57,134 nucleotides of DNA from Actinomadura nitritigenes (lineage in GTDB: Bacteria; Actinomycetota; Actinomycetes; Streptosporangiales; Streptosporangiaceae). Shown here in pieces: positions 7,267 to 14,123 of this stretch. A model generated the notes under the pieces. That model saw only the letters and a list, made by a program, of their open reading frames with translations, was not told the origin of the DNA and did not search any database. The stretch lies in NCBI RefSeq assembly GCF_017573545.1, contig NZ_JAGEOK010000049.1, positions 1 through 57,134 on the forward strand, written 5' to 3'. The number at the start of each line of letters is the position of its first letter. Positions within the stretch are counted from its first letter, which is position 1. A program made the position numbers and the translations under genes.

Positions 7267-8841
7267 TCAGAGGGCCCGGCGCAGGGCGATGAAGGCGACG
7301 TCGTCCTCGCGGGGACCGAACTCGGAGATCACCCGGTCGCTGAACTCCTCGAGGTCGTCGTCCACGTCGGCCGCGACGGAGGCGAGCCGTTCGAGGTTGT
7401 CGGACAGCGAGATGCCGCGGTCCTCGATGAGGCCGTCGGTGATGAGGACGACGGTGCCGCCCGGCGGCACCTCGACCTGCTCGCTCCCGACGCTCTCGAC
7501 GGGGAATCCGAGCAGGATGCCGCCCCCCTTGCCGTACCGGGCCCCGTTCCCGTCGATGTAGAGCGGTGCCAGGTGCCCGGCGTTGGCCACATGCAGCGCG
7601 CCCGTGCGCGGATCGAGCGTCATCAGGCACATGGTGGCGGTCTCGTTGTCGTGGTACCGCTGCAGGACCCGGCTGAGGAGCCCGAGGATGGTGATGGCGT
7701 CGTGGCCTTCGTCGGCGAAGGCGCGCAGCGCATGGCGGATCTCGGCCATCACGGTGGCCGCGTGCAGCGAGTGCCCTTGGACGTCGCCGATGGCGACGAG
7801 CACATGGTCGCCCTGTTCCAGCACCTCGTAGAAGTCGCCGCCGACCTCGGCCTGGTCGCTGGCCGGCTCGTAGCGGACCGCGAACGTCCAGCCCGGGATG
7901 GCGGGACGGGTCTCGGGGAGCAGGCTGCGCTGCAGGGTCAGCGAGATGAGGTGCTCCTCGCTGTAGGAGCGCATCGCCTCCATCGCCAGGGCGAGCGTCT
8001 GCCCGAGCTGGCGGAGCAGGTTGGTGTCGTCCTCGTCCATCGCGTCCGGCGCCTGGATCGCGATGCAGATCGGCGGGCGGCCCGTCTTCACCAGCGACAT
8101 CACCACCACGACGTCGCCTTCGGCGGCGGTGTCGGGAAGCGCGGCCCGCCAGTCGTCCGCGGGGATCCGCACGACCTCCGTTCCCGTGGCGTCCCGGAGG
8201 CCGGTGCGCCGTGCCAGCCAGTCGAACAGGCCAGAGGGGAAGTCCCGGTGCCAGGGGTCGCCGTCGAGGCACGCGGTTCGCCGGGGTCGCCGGTTCGGAG
8301 GCATGATGAACACCGCCGTGGGCGTTCCGAAGACCTCGAAGGCCCCGCACGCCGCCACCTCCGCGAGGCGGTCGAAGCTCTCCGCCGCGTTGATGGCCAG
8401 GGACGTGCGGGTGAACACGGCGAGCCGCTCGGCCGTCCGCTCGGCCTTCCGGCGCGCCCGGTAGTAGCGGAGCACGGCGTCGACGGTGGCGATGAACTCG
8501 CCGGGGTCGATCGGGTCGACCATGTAGGCGTCGGCCCCCTGCCGCAGGCCGTGGGTGCGGTCGGTGACGTCGACCGCCGAGGCCGAGATGTGGATGACGG
8601 GCAGCGAGGCGGTCTGCGGCGCCGCCTTGATCTGCTCGCAGACCTCGATCCCGCTCATGTCCGGCAGGCGCACGTCGAGGATCACCAGGTCCACCTGGTG
8701 CGCGGCGAGCTGCTCCCAGGCCTGCGCGGCCGTCGAGGCCTCCACCACGGTGTGCCCGGCGCGCCGCAGCCAGCTGCCGATGATGTAGCGCTTGGTGTCG
8801 ATGTCGTCGACGACCAGAGTGGTGCAGTGTTCAGCGGTCAT
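7267..8841 (-). CDS. Response regulator with PP2C (SpoIIE/RsbU-type) phosphatase output
   Basis: The 524 residues form a receiver domain (1-125, phospho-acceptor Asp56 in LVILDVRLPDMSG), a GAF-like sensor (about 130-290) and a PP2C phosphatase (about 300-520, motifs AEVGGDFYEV, IGDVQGHS, VLITDGLIE and REDDVAF). The phosphatase should dephosphorylate a STAS anti-anti-sigma factor and so release a sigma factor. The receiver has Asp where the conserved Lys is expected (AYMVDPIDP), a variation worth noting for its signalling logic. The gene overlaps the upstream kinase gene by 11 bases and is the last gene of the rsb operon. Confidence 0.88.
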   Translation of the reverse strand: MTAEHCTTLVVDDIDTKRYIIGSWLRRAGHTVVEASTAAQAWEQLAAHQVDLVILDVRLPDMSGIEVCEQIKAAPQTASLPVIHISASAVDVTDRTHGLRQGADAYMVDPIDPGEFIATVDAVLRYYRARRKAERTAERLAVFTRTSLAINAAESFDRLAEVAACGAFEVFGTPTAVFIMPPNRRPRRTACLDGDPWHRDFPSGLFDWLARRTGLRDATGTEVVRIPADDWRAALPDTAAEGDVVVVMSLVKTGRPPICIAIQAPDAMDEDDTNLLRQLGQTLALAMEAMRSYSEEHLISLTLQRSLLPETRPAIPGWTFAVRYEPASDQAEVGGDFYEVLEQGDHVLVAIGDVQGHSLHAATVMAEIRHALRAFADEGHDAITILGLLSRVLQRYHDNETATMCLMTLDPRTGALHVANAGHLAPLYIDGNGARYGKGGGILLGFPVESVGSEQVEVPPGGTVVLITDGLIEDRGISLSDNLERLASVAADVDDDLEEFSDRVISEFGPREDDVAFIALRRAL

Positions 8842-10564
8842 CGGCGTCCTCCCTGTCGCGGGACCTCCGCGTCCGCGCCCGCTGCACGGCGTCGGCCAGC
8901 ATCTCGGGGCCGAGGCGATCCTTGCCGAGTTCCGCGTCGGCCCGTTCCGGACGGGCTCCCGGCACGGTCGCCGCGTCGACCGAGGTGAGCAGGACCACCG
9001 TGGTGGCGTCCGGCAGCGCGTCCAGCGGCGGGACGTCCCCGGTGCCGCAGAGGCGGGCGTCCAGCAGCACCAGGTCGGGGGGAGCGGAGGCGACCACGGC
9101 CGAGGCGGACCGGACGTCGGAGGCCTCGCTGACCCGTGCGGCCGCGTCCTGGACGAGGCCGCGCAGGATCCGGCGCGCGGCCTCCTCGCCGTCGACGATC
9201 AGGACGTGGCCGAGCGCCAGTTCCCGCAGGGGCCGGTGCGGGGGCAGCCGCAGGGTCACCGTGGTGCCCTGTCCCGGCGTGCTCTCCAGCCGCAGCTCGC
9301 CGCCGAGGAGCCGGGCGAGCCTCCGCGCGTACGGCAGCCCCAGCCCCGTCCCTCCCCGGCGGTTGCCCGGGACCTGGTAGAACTCCTCGAAGACCCGCTC
9401 CTGCTCCTGGGGGGCGATCCCGACGCCGGTGTCGGCCACGCTGAACTCCACGTGGGAGGGCGCGGTGCCGACGGTGAGGCGGACCTCGCCCTCGGGGGTG
9501 AAGGTCAGCGCGTTGGCGAGCAGGTTGCGCAGGATCCGGGTCAGCATCACCTCATCGGTGACCAGCACGGGCGGGGCGAGCCGGTCGTCCACGGTCAGCG
9601 TGAGCGCGGACTCCTCGGCCATCGGCGCCAGCAGCTCCCTCAACCGCGCGAGAAGGCTCGGGACGCCCACGGGGGCCGGATTCGGTTCGAGCTTCCCGCG
9701 CTCCGCCTTGGCCATGTCCAGCAGCTCGTTGACCAGGGCGACGAGGGTGTCGCTGGTGTCGGCGATCAGGGAGATCTGGTGCCGCTGCTCGCCGGTCAGC
9801 GGGTCGGCGGCCGGGTCCAGCAGGAGCCGGGCCAGGCCGATGATGCCGTTCACGGGGGTGCGCAGCTCGTGGCTGACGGTGGCCCAGAACCGGTTCTTGG
9901 CCTCTCCGGCCTCGCGGAGCTGGTCGGATTTCTCCTCCAGCTCGGCGTACAGCGCGACGACCCCCCGGTTGGTCTTCTCCAGCTCCTCCGACAGCTCGTT
10001 GTACAGCGCCATCACGCCGCGGTTGGTCTCTTCCAGCTCGGCGTTCAACGCGCGCAGCTCCTCGCGCTGCGACCGCACCTCCTCCAATGCCTGGACGAGC
10101 TCGGCGTTCTGCGTGCGCAGCTCGTCCAGGACGGAGACCGGCGCAAGGCGCTCCAACTGCGCGCGCAGGCCGGCCAGGGCGGACTCGGAGGCCGGCGCCG
10201 CGGACGCGGGCAGGTCCTTGCGGATCCTGACCAGCAGGTGGTCGTCGCCGTCGTCCACCGCCACCAGGTCCACCAGGCGGGCGGCGGCCGCGGTCCCCGG
10301 TGCGAAACTCTCCGCGCCGGGCCGTAGCCGGAGGCTCAGCTCGACGAGCAGGCCGGGACGCGTCCCCTGGTCGAGCAGGAAGGCGACCATCACCCGGCCG
10401 GCGTGCGCGAACAGGTCCCGGCCGACCTCGCTGAGCGCGGTGGCCACCCGGACCTGGTCCTGCGGGTCCAGCCCGACGGCGCCGGCCACCCGCCGGCCCG
10501 CCTGGCGGACGGCGAACACGCCCTCCTCGTCCGCGATCTCGATGCGCAGCAGATCGGCGATCAC
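8831..10564 (-). CDS. Hybrid histidine kinase with degenerate RsbT-like N terminus
   Basis: The 577 residues divide into four parts. Residues of about 1-120 resemble an RsbT ATPase but have SEVGRDLFAHAG where RsbT has the Asn-bearing SEIARN. A long signalling coiled coil (about 145-222) holds two near-identical units, TNRGVMALYNEL and TNRGVVALYAEL. A HisKA/HATPase kinase has His232 in VSHELRTP and the boxes ADTGVGIA and GTGLGLPYARRL. A C-terminal receiver carries the phospho-acceptor Asp in LVLLDARLCG. It sits in the stressosome operon, so it probably receives the RsbT-type signal and phosphorylates the receiver-PP2C protein. It starts 4 bases after the RsbT-RsbX gene ends. Confidence 0.85.
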   Translation of the reverse strand: MIADLLRIEIADEEGVFAVRQAGRRVAGAVGLDPQDQVRVATALSEVGRDLFAHAGRVMVAFLLDQGTRPGLLVELSLRLRPGAESFAPGTAAAARLVDLVAVDDGDDHLLVRIRKDLPASAAPASESALAGLRAQLERLAPVSVLDELRTQNAELVQALEEVRSQREELRALNAELEETNRGVMALYNELSEELEKTNRGVVALYAELEEKSDQLREAGEAKNRFWATVSHELRTPVNGIIGLARLLLDPAADPLTGEQRHQISLIADTSDTLVALVNELLDMAKAERGKLEPNPAPVGVPSLLARLRELLAPMAEESALTLTVDDRLAPPVLVTDEVMLTRILRNLLANALTFTPEGEVRLTVGTAPSHVEFSVADTGVGIAPQEQERVFEEFYQVPGNRRGGTGLGLPYARRLARLLGGELRLESTPGQGTTVTLRLPPHRPLRELALGHVLIVDGEEAARRILRGLVQDAAARVSEASDVRSASAVVASAPPDLVLLDARLCGTGDVPPLDALPDATTVVLLTSVDAATVPGARPERADAELGKDRLGPEMLADAVQRARTRRSRDREDADDR

Positions 10565-10568
10565 CGTG

Positions 10569-11618
10569 TCACCGGCCGTCCCGCGGGACCACCGCGACGA
10601 CGCACCGGTCGTCGCGGCGGACCCCTGCGTCGCGCATCAGGGCCCCGGCGACCAGGAGCGGGTCGTGGCCGGACGGATCGGGCTGCAGAGCGGCGTCCCA
10701 CCGGTCGGTGAGCCCGTCGGAGTGCAGCACCACGCCCGCCCCGGCGGGCAGGTCGTAGACGTGCTCGCGGAACGTCCTGGCCTGCGCCCCGGCGATGCCC
10801 GGCACGGAGATCATGCCGCGCCGGCGGCCGGAGCCGACGGTCCACGCGGCGACGTTGCCGAGCCCGGCGAAACGCACCTGCCGAGCCGCCGGGTCCACGG
10901 CCGCGACGGCGACCGCGCCGCCGCGCGTCGAGGAGAGGCGCTGGTGGACGTGCCGCAGGATCTCCGCCGGCCGCGCCGGCAGCGCCATCCTCCGCACCGC
11001 GTCGACCGCCTCCCGCGAGGCCCGCGCGGCCAGCGGCCCGTGCCCCAGGCCGTCGCAGAGCATGACGTAGACCACCCCGGCCTCGGTGCGGACGGCGTAC
11101 GCGTCCCCGCACTCCTGCTCGCCGTCGATCGGCCTGGTCAGCCCGCAGAACGCCGGTTCGGGCACGGCGCCGCCGCCGGGCTGGTGGAAACGGGCGAACA
11201 GGACCGTGCCGTGGCCCGGCACCGAATGCAGTCCGCTGCGGTCGGCGAGCCGGTCGATCGCTCCGAGCCCGATGCCCAGCGTGCCGCTGGTGGAGTAGCC
11301 GTCCACCCGTGAACCGGGCACGTCGGCCATGCCCGGGCCCCGGTCCATGCTGAGCAGTTCCAGCTCGGCGAACGTCCCGTGCCGGGCGATCCGCGCCATC
11401 ATCTCGCCCTCGCGGGCGTGCTTGATCAGGTTGGTGGCCATCTCGGTGGCGGCCAGCTGGACCTGGCCGAGGCGCTCACCGGTGAACCCGAGCCGTTCGG
11501 CGAGCACGGTCGCGCGCCGCCGCGCGCCCGCCGCGGCGCTCCGCTCCTCGACCCGCATCCACAACGCGTCGCCCGCCGGGGCGCCGCCCTCGGGGCCCGC
11601 GCCGGTCAACGCGCCCAC
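10569..11618 (-). CDS. RsbT-like ATPase fused to RsbX-type PP2C phosphatase
   Basis: In 349 residues an N-terminal GHKL ATPase (about 20-150) precedes a PP2C domain of RsbX size (about 155-349). The ATPase has VQLAATEMATNLIKHAREG with the N-box Asn, then DRGPGMAD and GLGAIDRL. The PP2C domain has GDAYAVRTE, LCDGLGHG, LHSDGLTDRW and RRDDRCVVAVV. In Bacillus, RsbX resets the stressosome by dephosphorylating RsbR and RsbS. A kinase and the opposing phosphatase in one chain would act on the same pool. It overlaps rsbT by 13 bases, implying translational coupling. Confidence 0.85.
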   Translation of the reverse strand: MGALTGAGPEGGAPAGDALWMRVEERSAAAGARRRATVLAERLGFTGERLGQVQLAATEMATNLIKHAREGEMMARIARHGTFAELELLSMDRGPGMADVPGSRVDGYSTSGTLGIGLGAIDRLADRSGLHSVPGHGTVLFARFHQPGGGAVPEPAFCGLTRPIDGEQECGDAYAVRTEAGVVYVMLCDGLGHGPLAARASREAVDAVRRMALPARPAEILRHVHQRLSSTRGGAVAVAAVDPAARQVRFAGLGNVAAWTVGSGRRRGMISVPGIAGAQARTFREHVYDLPAGAGVVLHSDGLTDRWDAALQPDPSGHDPLLVAGALMRDAGVRRDDRCVVAVVPRDGR

Positions 11619-12013
11619 TTGACCACCGTGACGGTGGTGCCCCGACCGGCCTCGGTGTCCAGTTCGAACTCGTCGGCGAGCTTGCGCGCGCCCGACAGGC
11701 CCAGCCCGAGCCCGCTCCCGCTCGTCCAGCCGTCGGTGAGGGCCAGGTCCACATCGGCGATGCCCGGCCCCTCGTCGCGGAACGTGATGCGGATGCCGGC
11801 CCGCCCGCCGGTGTTGGTGACCTGCTCGATGCTCACCGCACCGCCCCCGCCGTAGACGAGGGTGTTGCGGGCCAGCTCGCTCGCCGCGGTGACGATCTTC
11901 GTCTGGTCGACCAGGGACATGCCCGCCGCGGACGCCGCGACGCGCACCAGTTGCCGCACCCGCACCACGTCGTCGTTGGAGCGCAGCGGCGCCTCCTCGC
12001 CGGAGGCCGTCAC
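11606..12013 (-). CDS. rsbT: RsbT, serine kinase and switch protein of the stressosome
   Basis: This 135-residue single-domain GHKL kinase has the N box TAASELARNTLVYGGGG, the G1 box FRDEGPGIAD and the G2 box GSGLGLGLSGARKL. This is the standard RsbT pattern, including the GGGG after the N box. RsbT phosphorylates RsbS and RsbR on stress, leaves the complex and activates an output protein. Here the likely output is the downstream kinase or phosphatase rather than a separate RsbU. The start overlaps the rsbS stop by 4 bases. Confidence 0.9.
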   Translation of the reverse strand: MTASGEEAPLRSNDDVVRVRQLVRVAASAAGMSLVDQTKIVTAASELARNTLVYGGGGAVSIEQVTNTGGRAGIRITFRDEGPGIADVDLALTDGWTSGSGLGLGLSGARKLADEFELDTEAGRGTTVTVVKWAR

Positions 12014-12396
12014 CGCCCGTCCAGGGCGTCGGCGCCGATGGACGGCAGCGGCGCGCCCAGCACCCGCATGCCCTGCTCCAGGTCCAGGGCGGTGCGGATG
12101 CCGCCCAGGGACAGGCCCAGCTCGACCAGCGTGATCGCCACGGCCGGGCGCATGCCGACCACCACCGTCTCGGCGTCCATCAGCCGCGACATCGCGGCGA
12201 TGGTGGCGAACATCCGGCCGATGAAGGAGTCCACGATGTCCACCGCGGTGATGTCGATGATCACTCCGCGCGCCCTCGTCGCGACGATGCGCTCGGCGAG
12301 GTCCTCCTGCAGTGCGAGCACCGTCTGGTCCTGCAGGTCCACCTGGATGGACACCAGCAGGACCTCACCGATCTTGAGAATCGGCACCCGCTCCAT
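12010..12396 (-). CDS. rsbS: RsbS, STAS-domain scaffold of the stressosome
   Basis: This 128-residue single STAS domain has the phosphorylation motif VDIVDSFIGR with Ser57, equivalent to the Bacillus RsbS Ser59, followed by VVVGMRPAVAITLVELG. RsbS and RsbR co-assemble into the stressosome and trap RsbT until phosphorylated. The ATG overlaps the rsbR stop as TGATG. The family length (about 120) fits well, apart from a short C-terminal tail after SIGADALDG. Confidence 0.92.
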   Translation of the reverse strand: MERVPILKIGEVLLVSIQVDLQDQTVLALQEDLAERIVATRARGVIIDITAVDIVDSFIGRMFATIAAMSRLMDAETVVVGMRPAVAITLVELGLSLGGIRTALDLEQGMRVLGAPLPSIGADALDGR

Positions 12397-13244
12397 CAGG
12401 TGCTCTCCCCGCCGACGACGCGGATGCCCTTGCGGTCCAGCGCGTACTCCAGCGCGTCGGCGAGCGTGGCCTTGGTGACGATGTCGCCGAACTCGATGCC
12501 CAGCGCCACGATCGTCTGCGCGATCTGCGGGCGGATGCCCGACACGACGCAATGGGTGCCCATGAGCCGCGCCGCCATCACCGTCTTCAGCAGGTGCTGC
12601 GCGACCTCGGTGTCCACCGCGGGAACCCCGGTGATGTCGATGACGGCGTACTGCGACCCGGTGTCGACCAGCATCTGCAGCAGCGTCTCCATCACCACCT
12701 GGGTGCGGGCGGAGTCCAGGGTCCCGACCAGGGGGACGCCGAGGATGCCGTCCCACAGCTTCACCACCGGCGTGGCCAGCTCCAGCAGCTGCTCGGCCTG
12801 GTCGGCGATCACCTGCTCGCGCGTGGCGGCGTAGGTCTCGAAGGTCTGCAGCCCGAGATCGTCGATGAACGAGGAGAACCTGATGAACTCGCCGTAGGCC
12901 GCGGTGTCGCCGGCGGCCTCGACGCGCTCGTGCACGGCCTGCTTGAGGGAGAAGACGCTGATCGCGGTCTCCGTCGGGCTGAAGCCCTGCCGGGCCCGGT
13001 TGCGCGACATCTCGGCCAGGGCCGCCTGCAGCTCGCCGCCGGCCGACCCGTCCCGATCGGCGACGGCCGCCTCGACGAGCCCGTAGAGCTCGGTCAGCTC
13101 CGTGCGCAGCTCGCGCTCGGTGATTCGGCCCCGGACACCCTCCGTGGTCACCTGGACCCACCGCTCGAGCACGCCCTCCCGCTCCGACCGCAGCAGTCCT
13201 GCCACGTGATCCACCGAACCATCCTTCACCAGGCGCGCTCCCAT
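12396..13244 (-). CDS. rsbR: RsbR, sensor subunit of the stressosome
   Basis: The 282 residues have an N-terminal all-helical sensor module (about 1-150) and a C-terminal STAS domain (about 160-280). The linker motif ELATPVVKLW contains Thr158, and the STAS motif DITGVPAVDTEVAQHL contains Thr212. These match the two Thr positions that RsbT phosphorylates in Bacillus RsbR proteins. The sensor has no recognisable PAS or haem-binding His pattern, so its input is unknown. I start it at ATG 13244. The open frame runs 39 codons further upstream, but those codons cover three palindromes and have no ribosome site. Confidence 0.9.
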   Translation of the reverse strand: MGARLVKDGSVDHVAGLLRSEREGVLERWVQVTTEGVRGRITERELRTELTELYGLVEAAVADRDGSAGGELQAALAEMSRNRARQGFSPTETAISVFSLKQAVHERVEAAGDTAAYGEFIRFSSFIDDLGLQTFETYAATREQVIADQAEQLLELATPVVKLWDGILGVPLVGTLDSARTQVVMETLLQMLVDTGSQYAVIDITGVPAVDTEVAQHLLKTVMAARLMGTHCVVSGIRPQIAQTIVALGIEFGDIVTKATLADALEYALDRKGIRVVGGEST

Positions 13245-13258
13245 CACTGCATCAACTG

Positions 13259-13316
13259 GTCCAACACTGGACGAGCTGAACAGTACCCGCCGGTACGAAT
13301 ATTTGCCATCGGGCAA
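13259..13316. promoter_or_regulatory. Three short palindromes upstream of rsbR
   Basis: Three 5-4-5 palindromes follow one another: GTCCA-N4-TGGAC (13259-13272), GTACC-N4-GGTAC (13283-13296) and TTGCC-N4-GGCAA (13303-13316). They lie 15-72 bases upstream of the rsbR ATG in the only regulatory DNA of the operon. Their regulator is unknown. I saw no convincing sigma-B-type promoter here. Confidence 0.45.
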
Positions 13317-13405
13317 GTATGTGTCCGGTGTCGCATAAGTCCGGGCACCCCGGAGCGTCACTCAGCGTGTCCGGGTGCGCGCGTTCGCCGGCCGCGTCGG
13401 CCGGA

Positions 13406-13765
13406 TCAGTGCCGGCGCAGCGCCTCGACGGCCTCGTCCGGATCGGGATAGAACGAGAACGCCTGATCGAGGCCGAGGATCCGGAACATCTGGAGGAGGT
13501 CGGAGTTCAGTCCGGCGAACAGGATCCGGCTCTCGGCCGCCTGGGCGCGGCGATAGCCGGCGACGAGCACGGTGACGCCCGTGGAGTCGCAATAGGCCAG
13601 TCCCGACAGGTCGAGGACGACGCCGCCGCCCGCCGCGAACGTCACCGACTCCAGTGCCTCGCGCAGGCGGGGAGAGGTGTGGAAGTCGAGGTCCCCCGCG
13701 ACGCGCAGAACGGGGTGCTCCGACCCCTCGGGGGAGAGGGTGACGGTGAGGCCTTGCTTGGTCAC
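13406..13765 (-). CDS. STAS-domain anti-anti-sigma factor (RsbV-like)
   Basis: This 119-residue STAS protein has the phospho-acceptor motif AYCDSTGVTVLVAGY with Ser61. The dephosphorylated form of such proteins binds an anti-sigma kinase and frees its sigma factor. It is a plausible substrate for the PP2C protein at 7267 and for the hub at 14124. The start is GTG 13765 with GGAG upstream. It is on the same strand as rsbR but 161 bases before it, so it may have its own promoter in the 358-base divergent gap. Confidence 0.85.
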   Translation of the reverse strand: MTKQGLTVTLSPEGSEHPVLRVAGDLDFHTSPRLREALESVTFAAGGGVVLDLSGLAYCDSTGVTVLVAGYRRAQAAESRILFAGLNSDLLQMFRILGLDQAFSFYPDPDEAVEALRRH

Positions 13766-14123
13766 CGAGGGGACTCCTCTACGGCTGGTGCTGGGCGTGC
13801 GGTCACGGAGAAGGCCGACGGTGCGCTGGCGTCACAGAACTCGGGACCTGTTCCGTGAGCAGTTTAGGGATGTTCGCCGGCGGACCGTCCACCCCGTACA
13901 GTCCGGATGGGGCAGGGGAGAGCACGAGCGGGTTCCGCCGCCCTCGCGCATCGCGATCCGGATCGACCTCCTGATTAGTTCGATAAACGAGACCGCTTTA
14001 CCCTATTTTTGGGGGACTTATTGCTAGAACTGCGACCTTGATGGACGGCGCGCGACGCACGGAGCGCCGCGCCTCGGGCAAGCCGGCGAGCCGCAGAGGT
14101 TCGCCTGAGCGGGAGAGGGCGCG
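13766..14123. other. Divergent intergenic region between STAS gene and kinase hub
   Basis: This 358-base region contains no gene that I can support. The part from about 13960 to 14035 is clearly richer in A and T than its surroundings (for example TTCGATAAACGAG and CCCTATTTTTGGGG) and probably holds the promoter of the 1395-residue hub gene. I could not assign -35 and -10 elements with confidence, and no GTTT/GGGTAT sigma-B-type pair was found. Confidence 0.4.

Noticed and set aside
7573..8988. Open frame of 471 codons on the plus strand
   Set aside because: It is antisense to the receiver-PP2C gene, with His/Arg/Gly-rich composition and no recognisable motif. It is a GC-skew shadow.
13245..14123. 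Sigma-B-type promoters (GTTT with GGGTAT) for the partner-switching genes
   Set aside because: I scanned both strands by eye and found no pair with correct order and spacing. An isolated GGGTAC near 13287 lacks a matching -35.
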